A stretch of 64,000 bases of DNA from Sphingomonas_E sp042693015 (GCF_042693015.1 NZ_CP170544.1:2666001-2730000), one strand, 5' to 3'. Positions 50,364 through 58,990 are shown, numbered from the stretch's first letter. Numbers and translations are program-made. Notes: generated by a model not told the origin, from the letters alone.

Positions 50364-52346
50364 TCAGGAAATGCTCGGCCCCCGCTGGCGGCCAAAGGTC
50401 CAGCTAATGCCCTCGTCGCGCATGATGCCGGCGATGGACTTGCCCAACTGGCGTTCGAGCACGGGGCGCCAGGGAACCAGCGTGAAATCGCGCGACCGCT
50501 CGATCAACGCATGGCGACCGCTGGTCATCTCGACGATGCGCGCGAGCCGTCCCTCGATATGGTCGCCAGCCTCTGGCCGGGAAAAAGGCAGCTTGAGCTC
50601 CTCGGAGAGCTGCGCGGCCACGCGCAACAGCTCGCGACGACGCAGCGTTTCGATCATTCCGGCCTGATAGAACGTTTTGCCGCCCTGCTCCTCGGCAAGC
50701 TGCTCGTTGACGAGCCATTGTCGGCGCTGTGCCTGAGCGGACTGAACATCGCGGCCGAACCCTGCGTCGCGCATCGGGTCGGGCGAAGGAGCGAGCAGTG
50801 ACTTGTCGAGCCAGGTCGCCGCGTCGACGTCGATCATTTTCTCGAGCGGCAGCGTGGAGAGCGTTTGAACCGTGACGGGCCGGTCCTTTGCAAGGGCCGC
50901 CTCATAGGCCGCGGCACAATCGAGATGATCGGAGGAGATGACCCAATTTCCATCGACCTCACGCTCGACATCCCGGGTAACCCGACGCATCGCCTCGAGC
51001 CTGCGGACATGGGCTTCGACAAAGTCGAGGCTCGCTGCTGGGTCGTGGCGCAGATGGGCGTTGATCGAATAACGTCCTTCATTGGCAGCAGCCACGTCGG
51101 CCACGGTCCGATCGGCCTGTCGCGCGCCAATGGCGGCCGGGGAAATTTCGACGATCGCGCCGGCCGGCAGCGCTGCAACCTGGGGCCCCTTGCCGATATC
51201 GACATAATGAGCGCGCCCGTCGGTCGCTTCGACGATCATGTAGTGGCGATCCTGATATTCGTCGGCCAGACCACGGCTGACGACGCGTCCGACCAGCGAC
51301 CGGGCTTCGCTGGCAAGGGGGTCGTAGATCACCTGCTCGGCGATCGCGGGACCGTGGCCGCGTCGCGCAAAGTCGCGCTGCATGGTGCGAATGATGTCGC
51401 CGCGCTCGCCCATCACTTTCAGCGTCTCGGCGAGATCCGGCGAAAGGCGCCAGTGGCTGCAGCCGACCTCGGTAGCCAAACCCATGCGCTCAAGCTTGCG
51501 CAGGCGGCCCATCCGCAAGCTCTGGTCGAAGGCGCGTGGAGCCTCGGCGGTCACGAGCATGTCGTGTTCGACGTCGCGGATCAGCTGGCGGTCGATGCTG
51601 GTGAGGCGTTCCTGTTCGATCTCGGCGCGCAGCCGCTGTTCAATTTGGCGGTCGGTCCGAGGGCCAAGATCGAGGTCGACGAGCTCGCACGCGCGTTCGC
51701 GCAAACCCTGCCGGATATAGTCGCGGGCGATGACCAGATCTTCCCCGCGTTCGTCCTTGCCGCGCAGGATGATGTGGGTGTGGGGATGGCCGGTGTTGAA
51801 ATGATCGACCGCGACCCAGTCGAGCTTCGTTCCCAGATCCTCTTCCATCCGCGACATGAGGCGACGGGTCAGGGGTTTGAGATCCTTATATTCCATGCCG
51901 TCTTCGGGGCTGACGATGAACCGGAACTGGTGGCGATCCTCTTTCGCCTGTTCCAGCCAGTTCGAGCGCTCCACCTTGTCGGCATCGGGGCCATAAAGAT
52001 CGCCGCGCCCGCCATCGCGCGTCGTGCCGTCCCGCTCAACATAACGCAGATGCGCTTTGGCGGCGCCCAGGCCCTTGCCACGCAGGGACACGATCCTCGC
52101 CTTGACGATCACCCGGCGCTGACGGAACGCAGCATGGCCGTCGCGCGCCGAGAGGACACGGCCGACGCCGGCGCCACGGCCGATCCGGCTCCCGGTAAAG
52201 CTGCTATCCCTGCCCTTGCCCGTGGCACCGCCTCGCGCCTGGTTGGCGGCAGCAAGGACGTGATGGAGGAATTTGCGCGGGCGCGGCGGATGGATCTTGC
52301 CACGCATGCGGCCGAGCCGTGGTTCGAAATCGTCGGTGGTTGCCAT
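50364..52346 (-). CDS. VirD2/MOBP-type relaxase with DUF3363
   Basis: About 660 residues from MATTDDFEPRLGRMRGKIHP (ATG 52346); the longer frame from 52466 adds unconserved sequence and overlaps the probable oriT side. The basic N-terminus is followed by the relaxase core: YVERDGTTRDGGRG, DRHQFRFIVSPEDG and the metal-binding HFNTGHPHTHIILRGKD. The large C-terminal part (about 290-660) is the DUF3363 domain found in relaxases of rhizobial and sphingomonad elements. It nicks oriT and pilots the strand to the coupling protein, whose gene follows. Confidence 0.92.
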   Translation of the reverse strand: MATTDDFEPRLGRMRGKIHPPRPRKFLHHVLAAANQARGGATGKGRDSSFTGSRIGRGAGVGRVLSARDGHAAFRQRRVIVKARIVSLRGKGLGAAKAHLRYVERDGTTRDGGRGDLYGPDADKVERSNWLEQAKEDRHQFRFIVSPEDGMEYKDLKPLTRRLMSRMEEDLGTKLDWVAVDHFNTGHPHTHIILRGKDERGEDLVIARDYIRQGLRERACELVDLDLGPRTDRQIEQRLRAEIEQERLTSIDRQLIRDVEHDMLVTAEAPRAFDQSLRMGRLRKLERMGLATEVGCSHWRLSPDLAETLKVMGERGDIIRTMQRDFARRGHGPAIAEQVIYDPLASEARSLVGRVVSRGLADEYQDRHYMIVEATDGRAHYVDIGKGPQVAALPAGAIVEISPAAIGARQADRTVADVAAANEGRYSINAHLRHDPAASLDFVEAHVRRLEAMRRVTRDVEREVDGNWVISSDHLDCAAAYEAALAKDRPVTVQTLSTLPLEKMIDVDAATWLDKSLLAPSPDPMRDAGFGRDVQSAQAQRRQWLVNEQLAEEQGGKTFYQAGMIETLRRRELLRVAAQLSEELKLPFSRPEAGDHIEGRLARIVEMTSGRHALIERSRDFTLVPWRPVLERQLGKSIAGIMRDEGISWTFGRQRGPSIS

Positions 52347-52521
52347 GTCGGGCCGCCGTTCAGCCAGGGGTGACGTCAGCATGCGGGGCTCGTACGCACA
52401 TGAAAACCGGTGCCGGCCCGAATGGCGGAATTGAGCTGATTTCGAGCGAGATGGCACTGTGGTCATGCCAACGGCACCGTTCGGGTCTCTCGAACAAAGG
52501 ATGTGCAGACAATAGCTTAGG

Positions 52522-52564
52522 GCACGCCGGCAGATGCCGGCAGTGCCGTAGCTTTCTATCTTGC
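52522..52564. other. candidate origin of transfer (oriT)
   Basis: About 175 bp upstream of the relaxase start lies a hairpin GCCGGC-agat-GCCGGC (52526-52541), flanked by GCAC/GTGC extensions. TATCTTGC (52557-52564) follows 15 bp later; it differs at one base from the YATCCTGY nic site of IncP/MOBP relaxases. Position and structure fit an oriT; nicking is not shown. Confidence 0.5.
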
Positions 52565-52691
52565 CTTACGCGCCTCCCCTCCCCGCACCTCGCTCCCTGT
52601 CCCCGTTCACCGCCCCTGCACGATCGCGATCATGGAAAAGGAGCGATGCGCCGCGCCCGACGCACCGCTCCCGATCTGCCTCCCTCCTCGA

Positions 52692-52850
52692 TCAATTCGC
52701 CGCCGACAGCATCCTCTCCCAGGCAGCATCCGCCTCGATCTTGCGTGCCAATGCCACGTCCAGTTCGGCCCGGATCAGCGCCCGTTCCGATGCATCAAAA
52801 GGGTTCGAAAGCTCCGCCCGCAGCTCCTCAATTTCGACCTCGATCGCCAT
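52692..52850 (-). CDS. small protein of unknown function (52 aa)
   Basis: MAIEVEIEELRAELSNPFDA (ATG 52850) to AAWERMLSAAN. GAGGAGA before the start supports translation. It is acidic and wholly helical in appearance, with a probable coiled coil. It lies between the relaxase and DUF736 genes on the same strand, where short accessory genes are common in related elements. Function unknown; a longer in-frame start at 52946 is unlikely. Confidence 0.65.
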   Translation of the reverse strand: MAIEVEIEELRAELSNPFDASERALIRAELDVALARKIEADAAWERMLSAAN

Positions 52851-53144
52851 ATCCGTCTCCTCGAAACTCGTGAAAGACGACGTCTCCGCGCGGGGTGGAT
52901 CGGGCCGGGTCAAGGGATAAGGGCGCGCCCTCAAGCGCGCCCGCAACCGCGCGCAGCGCGGCGATGGGGGTTACGATTTTCTCAGCCCAGCCACGCCCGT
53001 CGAGGCGCGGAATGGCCCCGCTCTGGGCTGGGAAAATGGTGGGGCCCCGTCGTCCCTTGAGGCGGCCCGATCCATCCCGCATCCTAGGCGGAACTGAGCA
53101 GATATCCCCTCGACGCAAACGCCGACGCCCTTCGACATCAGCAG

Positions 53145-53176
53145 CAAAAAGCCCCGCGCCCGGTCGGGCGCGGGGC
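53145..53176 (-). terminator. intrinsic terminator after the DUF736 gene
   Basis: An 11-bp perfect stem GCCCCGCGCCC / GGGCGCGGGGC (53151-53176) with a 4-nt loop, followed on the minus strand by a five-T run (53146-53150). It starts 10 bp after the DUF736 stop. The clearest intrinsic terminator in the window. Confidence 0.9.
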
Positions 53177-53185
53177 CGGTTCGGC

Positions 53186-53506
53186 TCAGTCGGCCGGGTT
53201 CCAGATGACGGCATAAGCGTCGTCGTCATCCTGCCCTGCCGCGCGGCCAAGATTGGCGTAGAGCCGGCGCGGGCCGAACTCGGGCGCGGCGAGGCTGAGC
53301 GAGACATAATCCTTGCCGGACATCTCGCCGGTCCGGATCCAGCCAGCGCCGATCTCGACGCCGCCGGTGGTCACCCGATAGTCGGGTTGCGCCTCATTGG
53401 CCTTGGCGCGGTTGGGAGTGATTTCGACATCGGCGCGGATCGAAAGCGTGCGGAGCTGGCCTTTGAAGCCTTCGCCGTTGCGCGTGACATAACCGATTGC
53501 GGGCAT
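53186..53506 (-). CDS. DUF736 family protein
   Basis: 106 residues from MPAIGYVTRNGEGFKGQLRT (ATG 53506, AAGGAGA upstream). The family is a short beta-rich protein found almost only on alphaproteobacterial plasmids and integrative elements, with no known activity. Conserved features seen are GFKGQL, the IRADVEI and KANEAQPDYRV strands, and IGAGW. It is preceded by a 200-nt structured leader and followed by a strong terminator, so it is a single-gene unit, probably well expressed. Confidence 0.92.
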   Translation of the reverse strand: MPAIGYVTRNGEGFKGQLRTLSIRADVEITPNRAKANEAQPDYRVTTGGVEIGAGWIRTGEMSGKDYVSLSLAAPEFGPRRLYANLGRAAGQDDDDAYAVIWNPAD

Positions 53507-53720
53507 TGTTCGTCTCCTTGGAACTGCGCCCGGACCGTTCCGGGCGACGGGCGGACCTGCGGGACGGGTAAGCACGGCCTTCGAACCGCAAGGCCGGAGC
53601 GCCAGCGGAGGACCGGAGCCGACGGGCTTATTTGAAGCGAAGCGACCGCGAGGAGCCGGCTTATGCCGGCGGGGAAATAAGTCTGAGGCGATGGTTTCGA
53701 AGGCCGGGCGCCCGTCCCAG
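53507..53720 (-). ncRNA. structured GC-rich leader A (before DUF736)
   Basis: The region is predicted to be the 5' leader of the DUF736 mRNA. It contains a long-range pair CGGCCTTCGAA/TTCGAAGGCCG (53569-53704), a CTTATTT/AAATAAG helix inside it, and a hairpin GCCGGC-ataa-GCCGGC. The shared core GGAGCGCCAGCGGAGGACC (53596-53614) recurs nearly unchanged in leader B and in part in leader C. No frame of this stretch encodes a known domain. Function unknown. Confidence 0.55.
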
Positions 53721-53946
53721 GTCATGCGCCCGAGGAGCCGGAATGGTCGGGTGAGATGCGGAGACGACCTGCTTTATCGGCATTCACGCCCAAAGCGATG
53801 CGATCGGCCAAGACATCCGCTGAATGGAACGCACACGGAAAATCGCCCCGGCCGCAAGGCCGGGGCGCGCCGGGATCCGGGACCGGCAAGGCTCCAGAGA
53901 GGGGCCGGCAGCGGGGGCCTGCGGATGGCAAGCCCCCTTTGTCGCG

Positions 53947-55752
53947 TCAGGCCGCGAGCGGAACCGGCACCGCATCCACCTCGCTCTCGGGCACGGGCAG
54001 CGCGTTGGCGACGGCCGGTGCGGCCGGATCGGGTTCGTCCGACGCGCCGAACAGACCCTCGATCCGGGCGTGCGCGGCGACCGTGCCGACCCCGCCGCGT
54101 GCCGTGTAGGCGGACGGCGGGAAGGCCATCCAGCGCGGCACCCAATTGTCGACCTTGGCTCGACCGTCATTGCCTTCGAGATGGTCAGTCACGATGTGTT
54201 TGAGCGTGGCCGATTTTTCCTTGGCGTTGGCCGTCGCGACCCTCTCGCCGGCCACGTCGGCGACGATCCGGTCCAGCACTTCGCGGTCCCGGATGAGCGC
54301 GAAAAAGGCGTGGTCGGCCTGCCAGTATCGGGCCATATCGACGCCGATATGCAGGCCCACCGCCGCCACCGCCGCGCTGCCCGAAGCCAGCGTCTCGCCC
54401 ATGACGATGGCAACGACCTCCATCACAGCGGCGTCGGGCAATTCGAGCAGGCGAACGAAGATACCTGCCAACCCATGTTCAGCGCCATTGCCCCCGGTCA
54501 CGGTCGGTTCCTCGGGCGAAAAACCGATGAGGTCGAGAATGACGCGCCGCTGACGGTCGAAATCCGTCTCGGCGAGGCAGGTTTCGAGGCTTTCGCGGAC
54601 ATCGTCATTGCGGGTCGTCTGCGGCTCAGGCTTCACGCCCCAGAGCGGCGAGCCGCATATGGCATGGGCGACCATCAATCGCAGCGCCACGGGCGGGTGG
54701 TGCAGCAGTTCGGTCCGGACGGCGGCATGGCGATGCAGATCGATGTAGGTCTGCATCGTGCTGGTGATCTCGGGCCGGGCCGGTTTGGTGCCGGGCCCTT
54801 CGCCGCGTTCGATCCGGCTCGCTTCCTTGCGGGTCACATAGCCCTCATGGAAGCTGACCTCGCCGGTGGATCGCACATCGACATAGATGCGCCCGCCCTT
54901 GCGCTTGGCTGCCTTCTCATATTCCCAGCTGTGGAACTGCTCAGACGGCGGAATGATCACGACATCGGCCCAACCCGCCTCCAGATAGGCGGCCTTCCGC
55001 GCCTCAATCTCTTCATTCTGTTGGGTCCAGAAGGCATCGGCATCGGCGAAATAACCACTGTCGCCGAACAGGTCGGCGACGATCTGACCGGCATAGGCGT
55101 CCAGAGCGAACAGCGCGTGAGCGGTGCTGATCGACTGCCCACCGAACAGCCAGGCCTTCAACTGGTAGCCGGTCGGTGCATAATTTTCGGGATCGTCGAA
55201 CAGCGCCAGCCAAGCCTTTTGCTGGCTCTTGCTCGCCATCGTCAGATGGCGGACGGTCGTGGCGTCGATCTTCCCGCGCGCATAATGGTCGCGGATGCGC
55301 GGCAGGAGATTGCCGAGCGCGAGGATGCGCCGGACGGCCATTTCAGGAAGCCCGAAGGTCGCCGAAATATCGTCGGGCGTGCGGCCTTCCTTCACCAGCC
55401 GCGTGAAGGTTTCCCACTGGGTCACCTCGTCGGGATCGAGCCGGGCGATATTCTCGATGAGCGAGGCTTCGATGGCGGCTGCATCATCGGCATCGTCGAG
55501 GATGGCGCAGGGCAAGGCTTCGCCCTCCCCCTGCCCTTCTGCGGCAATCGTGCGTGCCGCCTCGAAACGACGCCGGCCCGCGACGATCTCATAGCCTTCT
55601 GCGTCGGGAGACGGTCGCACGAGGATGGGCATCAACACACCACGCGCGCGGACGGATGGCAGGATGTCGCTGATGTCGGGGCATTTGCGGCCGGCGCGCA
55701 TGTTGGCGGGCGAGACGGCCAGCTTGCCAAGGTCGATGAAGTCGAGTTTCAT
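53947..55752 (-). CDS. ParB/RepB-like nuclease-domain protein
   Basis: 601 residues from MKLDFIDLGKLAVSPANMRA (ATG 55752). ParB N-terminal domain with the CTP-binding/GxRR motif IVAGRRRFEAART and IENIARLDPDEVTQWETFTR (about 5-115), followed by a helix-turn-helix (PDDISATFGLPEMAVRRILA). The long C-terminal half (about 180-600) is not a canonical ParB end; it matches the large ParB-like proteins on sphingomonad elements. No parA partner is adjacent, so a role in regulation or element maintenance is as likely as partition. An 11-bp hairpin lies in its leader. Confidence 0.88.
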   Translation of the reverse strand: MKLDFIDLGKLAVSPANMRAGRKCPDISDILPSVRARGVLMPILVRPSPDAEGYEIVAGRRRFEAARTIAAEGQGEGEALPCAILDDADDAAAIEASLIENIARLDPDEVTQWETFTRLVKEGRTPDDISATFGLPEMAVRRILALGNLLPRIRDHYARGKIDATTVRHLTMASKSQQKAWLALFDDPENYAPTGYQLKAWLFGGQSISTAHALFALDAYAGQIVADLFGDSGYFADADAFWTQQNEEIEARKAAYLEAGWADVVIIPPSEQFHSWEYEKAAKRKGGRIYVDVRSTGEVSFHEGYVTRKEASRIERGEGPGTKPARPEITSTMQTYIDLHRHAAVRTELLHHPPVALRLMVAHAICGSPLWGVKPEPQTTRNDDVRESLETCLAETDFDRQRRVILDLIGFSPEEPTVTGGNGAEHGLAGIFVRLLELPDAAVMEVVAIVMGETLASGSAAVAAVGLHIGVDMARYWQADHAFFALIRDREVLDRIVADVAGERVATANAKEKSATLKHIVTDHLEGNDGRAKVDNWVPRWMAFPPSAYTARGGVGTVAAHARIEGLFGASDEPDPAAPAVANALPVPESEVDAVPVPLAA

Positions 55753-55772
55753 GGCACTACTCCATGGGGGTA

Positions 55773-55810
55773 CCGGTCCCGTCTGTTCATGAATCCTCTG
55801 ACGGGACCGG
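55773..55810. repeat. 11-bp inverted repeat in the leader of the ParB-like gene
   Basis: CCGGTCCCGTC (55773-55783) and its perfect complement (55800-55810) are separated by 16 nt, about 20 bp upstream of the ParB-like start. Possibly an autoregulatory operator (a parS-like role cannot be excluded) or an mRNA hairpin. Confidence 0.7.
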
Positions 55811-55867
55811 CTTTGATCGGCGGTGGGAACGCGCCGCCACGTCCTCCGCAGCTCTGCGGAAGCCCGG

Positions 55868-56251
55868 TCAGCGACGCGCCAGTTCGGCAGCGGCCGCCTT
55901 CAATTGCTCGTCAAATTCGATGATGTGGCTGGCTCGGCGCGCAGCCTCGGCATAGACCGAGAGAGGGAAGCGGCCGGCAAAGCAAAGGTCGCGTTCGATC
56001 GCGAGGCCGAACGGCAGCCGCACGGAAATGATCTCCGAAAGCGAAAAGGAGCCGAGTTCGGGACAGCCAAAGCCGAGATCGGCCAAGCCGAACAGGGTGT
56101 CGCCATCCTCGTCCAGTTCGGTGGCAAGCCATATTCCCGCCCCCACCGGATTGAAGAGTTTGACGACGGGGGCCGGATCATGGCCCGGCTGGTCTGCGGC
56201 CAGCGCATTCGCACGCAACGCGAGACGCAACTCTTGCGTGACGAGGATCAT
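55868..56251 (-). CDS. DUF2958 family protein
   Basis: 127 residues from MILVTQELRLALRANALAAD (ATG 56251, GGGAGA upstream). Family landmarks are PVVKLFNPVGAGIWLATELD, EDGDTLFGLADLGFGCPELG and ERDLCF. DUF2958 genes are carried by mobile elements and lie near ardC and ParB-like genes; no activity is established. It follows leader B and precedes the ParB-like gene by about 115 bp. Confidence 0.9.
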   Translation of the reverse strand: MILVTQELRLALRANALAADQPGHDPAPVVKLFNPVGAGIWLATELDEDGDTLFGLADLGFGCPELGSFSLSEIISVRLPFGLAIERDLCFAGRFPLSVYAEAARRASHIIEFDEQLKAAAAELARR

Positions 56252-56520
56252 CGCCTGTCTCCCTGCCTGCCCTGAAAAATCACAGGCCCCCGAAGAGCGG
56301 GGGTGGGCGGCAAGCGACCCGGCGGCCCGAAAGAGCGGGCCACCGCACCCGACAGGGCCGCAGCGTCAGCGGAGGACCTCGGGTTCGCAGGATCCGAGGT
56401 TGCGGCGGACTGCGGCGGGCCGAAGCGGGAGCGTCCGCGTGCCCCTGCTCGGCCGGGGCCAACAAACAGCGCCGCCGCGCTCCAGCGCGGCGACATCATT
56501 GAGCGGCGTTAGCGCCGACT
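56252..56520 (-). ncRNA. structured GC-rich leader B (before DUF2958)
   Basis: Contains CCCCCG-aagag-CGGGGG (about 56287-56303), the block GCGGCAAGCGACCCGGC (56307-56323) shared with leader C, and the core at 56357-56379 shared with leader A. GAGGACC (56373) and GGTTGCGGC (56399) enclose a hairpin as in leader C. A long hairpin CGCCGCGCT-cca-GCGCGGCG lies near its outer end (about 56470-56492). No coding potential is recognisable. Confidence 0.55.
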
Positions 56521-56547
56521 TGGCTCAGTCCATGCTAGGGCACCGGC

Positions 56548-56706
56548 GTGGAAGAGATTCGTGACCCAAATTACTTTGAGGAACTTGCCCGAGTGGCCCG
56601 GCTGAAGGCGGCGGAGAGCAAGGACGCCGATGTGGTGCGCCGTCTTCGCGAGGCCGCGATCAGGCATGAGCGCCAGGCGCGGCGGCTTCGCCGTGCCGAG
56701 AGTTAG
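56548..56706 (+). CDS. small basic protein of unknown function (52 aa)
   Basis: GTG 56548 to TAG 56706 reads MEEIRDPNYFEELARVARLK and ends RHERQARRLRRAES. It is helical, with many Arg and Glu residues and a probable coiled coil. The pattern xxPxYFxxLAxxAR followed by charged helices is familiar from small sphingomonad proteins of unknown function. It is the only plus-strand gene between the integrase and the right end, so it is outside the surrounding operons. No clear ribosome-binding site is seen. Confidence 0.55.
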   Translation: MEEIRDPNYFEELARVARLKAAESKDADVVRRLREAAIRHERQARRLRRAES

Positions 56707-56830
56707 ACTTCAGTTTCTGGTCGTCGGAACCGCAAACGGCATTCAGAATGCTAAAGGGTTCTAACCGAGACTAGGTCTGAACCAGCGGGCATCGATGTTC
56801 GCCGAGCGTCAGAGACCGGCTGAATTCGGG

Positions 56831-57742
56831 TCACGCCACCTTGGCGAGGGTATCAATACGCCGTTCGCAGGCATCGCGCACCAGCCGCTGGAGCAGCGAA
56901 ATCCGTTCGCCCAGCCACGCCAATTCCTCGGCGGTGATACGATAATGGCGGGAATAGCGGGCCTTCACATAGGCCGCGCGCAGCAGCTCGTAGCAACGCT
57001 TCTCGAACTTGGTCTCGGTCGGCCAGACGGCCTTCAAGGACGGCTCTAGCCCTTCCGCCTGCTCGCGCAACCGGTTCAGATTATGGGTCTTGGGGCTGTA
57101 GAGCGTCCGAACCAGAAACAGGCAGTGGTAGAAGCGTTCGGTGGCCTGGTGCATGAGGAATGCAGCTTCTTTCAGCATCCCCCTCGCCGCCGCATCTTCT
57201 GAGAGGCGCCGAAAATTGTCAGCGCTCTCGAACCACTCGTCGAAATAATCCTGCGTCTCCTTGAGCGCCTGTTCCGGCGACAGGGGTTCGGGTTTGACGA
57301 AGGTGACGCCGGGAACGCCATAGAGGCTGATCCCGTCACGCATGATGTCCATGAAGAAGTAGCGGCCAAGGCCCAGCTTCTCGTTCACATCATCAAGATT
57401 GTGATAGATCAGGCTGACCGGCGTGCGAAGCTTGATGCCCTCGGAGAGCGCATCGAGCAGCACCTGCTCGGTCTCTAGCCAGAACTCGGGAACGTCGGTC
57501 AGATCCTCATGGTCGACGACGACCAGCAGGTCATAATCCGAGAAATAGCGGCCAACCGGATCCTCGACCCAGTCGCCTCGCGCGTAGCTGCCGAACAGGA
57601 TGATCTTGAGGATCTGGCCGTTCTTCAGGCGATCGGCGCGCTTCGTCGCGATCGCCGTGGCAAAGCCCTCACGCAGCGTCTCGACCACGAACGCCAGCTC
57701 GCGGCGCTTGCCTTCGGGCAGATGGTCGAGGGAATGCTTCAT
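56831..57742 (-). CDS. nucleotidyltransferase-HEPN (MNT-HEPN) fusion protein
   Basis: 303 residues. The N-terminal minimal nucleotidyltransferase (about 40-110) has GSYARGDW and SDYDLLVVVD with its metal-binding aspartates. The C-terminal HEPN helical domain (about 160-270) has HQATERFYHCLFLVRTLYSP. Separate MNT and HEPN genes act as toxin-antitoxin pairs in which the MNT protein adenylylates and silences the HEPN ribonuclease; a single-chain fusion could be self-regulated or act in defence. A truncated relative of its HEPN half lies at 3722-4270 in the other element. It stands alone between the 52-aa gene and the sigma-like gene. Confidence 0.88.
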   Translation of the reverse strand: MKHSLDHLPEGKRRELAFVVETLREGFATAIATKRADRLKNGQILKIILFGSYARGDWVEDPVGRYFSDYDLLVVVDHEDLTDVPEFWLETEQVLLDALSEGIKLRTPVSLIYHNLDDVNEKLGLGRYFFMDIMRDGISLYGVPGVTFVKPEPLSPEQALKETQDYFDEWFESADNFRRLSEDAAARGMLKEAAFLMHQATERFYHCLFLVRTLYSPKTHNLNRLREQAEGLEPSLKAVWPTETKFEKRCYELLRAAYVKARYSRHYRITAEELAWLGERISLLQRLVRDACERRIDTLAKVA

Positions 57743-57792
57743 AAGACCAGACTCGCGGCAATCGGCGGCTTTGCCAAGCCCTTATCGAAGTC

Positions 57793-57822
57793 GACGCCCC
57801 GGCTCATTCGAGCCGGGGCGTC
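57793..57822. terminator. 13-bp perfect hairpin at the end of the ardC/sigma-like unit
   Basis: GACGCCCCGGCTC-attc-GAGCCGGGGCGTC. The stop codon of the sigma-like gene (57804-57806) lies inside it. There is no T-run; it could act as a terminator with Rho or protect the 3' end. Confidence 0.6.
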
Positions 57823-58052
57823 GCGCGGGCCAGCGCCAGCAGCGCGTCGGCGACGTGGCGCTCGACGGTCGCCGGGTCGCTACCGGTCAGGAGAGCGATC
57901 TGCTCATAGTCCAGCCCGGCGAAGCGGTTGAGGCCGAACACCTGTTGCTGCTCCTTCGGCAGCGCAAGGAATGCTCGCTTGAGGAGACGCAGGATCGCGG
58001 CGTCAACGCGATCCTGCTTCTTGTCCTCGCTCACGGGCGTGGCTCCCGACAT
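57804..58052 (-). CDS. sigma-70 region-4-like DNA-binding protein
   Basis: 82 residues. LKRAFLALPKEQQQVFGLNR, FAGLDYEQIALLTGSDPATV and ERHVADAL form the helix-turn-helix of sigma-70 region 4, with nothing resembling region 2, so it cannot be a complete sigma factor. Its start overlaps the end of ardC by 22 bp, hence coupled expression. It may be a stand-alone regulator or anti-sigma-like competitor on the element. Confidence 0.8.
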   Translation of the reverse strand: MSGATPVSEDKKQDRVDAAILRLLKRAFLALPKEQQQVFGLNRFAGLDYEQIALLTGSDPATVERHVADALLALARATPRLE

Positions 58053-58990
58053 TGGTCGAGAATCCAGCGCGAGGCCCGGGCGGCTTGCGCTGCGGCCCGG
58101 AAGATGGCGCGCTCGTCGCCCGTCATCACCTCGAGCCAGGCACCGACATAATCGGCATGGCGGACCGTGGGCTTGATGCGGAGCTGGGCACAGACGAACG
58201 CGCTGGCGATCTCGGCGATCAGCTCTTCCTTCGCATAATCCACCGACCCGAACTGCCCCGACTGGTCACGGTTCAGGCGCGTGCCATGGCCCGTCCAGTG
58301 ACCCAGTTCATGGAAGGCAGTGCGGTAGAAATCGATCTGATGATGGAAGGCCGGCTGGGGCGGCACCTGCACATAATCAGCGCCCGGATGGTAATAAGCC
58401 TTCTCGCCCCCGATCCGGAAATCCGCGCCGGTATTGGTGATGATCTCCTCGGCCAGTGGCACGATCTCGCGCTCGGGCAAGGGGACTGGTGAGGCCAGAA
58501 GCGATGGCGGCAAGCCTTCGCACTGATCGACATTGAAGACGGTGAAGCGCTTCAGAAAGGCAATCGAGCGCGCCTCCCCGCCCTCCTGCACCGCGCGTTC
58601 CTGCTCGGCCTGCGGGCAGAAGCGATCGGCAAAACAGACGGTGACGCCTTGCTCGCCCTCGCGGACATGTCCACCAAGCTCGCGCGCCTGTCGATAGGTG
58701 AGCCAGCCCTGCGAGCCATAGCCATGCTCGATGACGGCGCCCCACAGGATCAGGACATTGATCCCCGAATAGGGCCGATGGCTGGCGGCATTGCGTGGCA
58801 GGCCGGTGTCGACCCTGGCGCGATCCCATGGCTGGACCCAGGGCAATCGCCCTTCTTCCAACTCGCGGATGATGCGTTGCGTGACCTCGGCGTAGAGGCT
58901 CGGACGCCCACGCGCATGGCCATTACTGTGCTCGATCGAAGCTTGCGCGACCGACGCATGACGGACCTGACGATGAAGATTGCGTGCCAT
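58031..58990 (-). CDS. ardC: ArdC-like antirestriction protein (DUF1738 + zincin)
   Basis: 319 residues from MARNLHRQVRHASVAQASIE (ATG 58990, AAGGAGC upstream). N-terminal ssDNA-binding domain RPSLYAEVTQRIIRELEEGR with PWVQPWDRA; C-terminal zincin metallopeptidase with FHELGHWTGH and DYAKEELIAEIASAF. ArdC proteins protect single-stranded incoming DNA from restriction during conjugation. The gene is preceded by the long structured leader C and followed by the overlapping sigma-like gene. Confidence 0.93.
   Translation of the reverse strand: MARNLHRQVRHASVAQASIEHSNGHARGRPSLYAEVTQRIIRELEEGRLPWVQPWDRARVDTGLPRNAASHRPYSGINVLILWGAVIEHGYGSQGWLTYRQARELGGHVREGEQGVTVCFADRFCPQAEQERAVQEGGEARSIAFLKRFTVFNVDQCEGLPPSLLASPVPLPEREIVPLAEEIITNTGADFRIGGEKAYYHPGADYVQVPPQPAFHHQIDFYRTAFHELGHWTGHGTRLNRDQSGQFGSVDYAKEELIAEIASAFVCAQLRIKPTVRHADYVGAWLEVMTGDERAIFRAAAQAARASRWILDQCREPRP

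Noticed and set aside
50865..52373. 502-residue plus-strand frame opposite the relaxase
   Set aside because: Shadow of the relaxase, whose HPHTH motif and DUF3363 are unambiguous.
53824..55923. 699-residue plus-strand frame opposite the ParB-like gene
   Set aside because: Shadow frame; the minus-strand product has clear ParB motifs and the plus product none.
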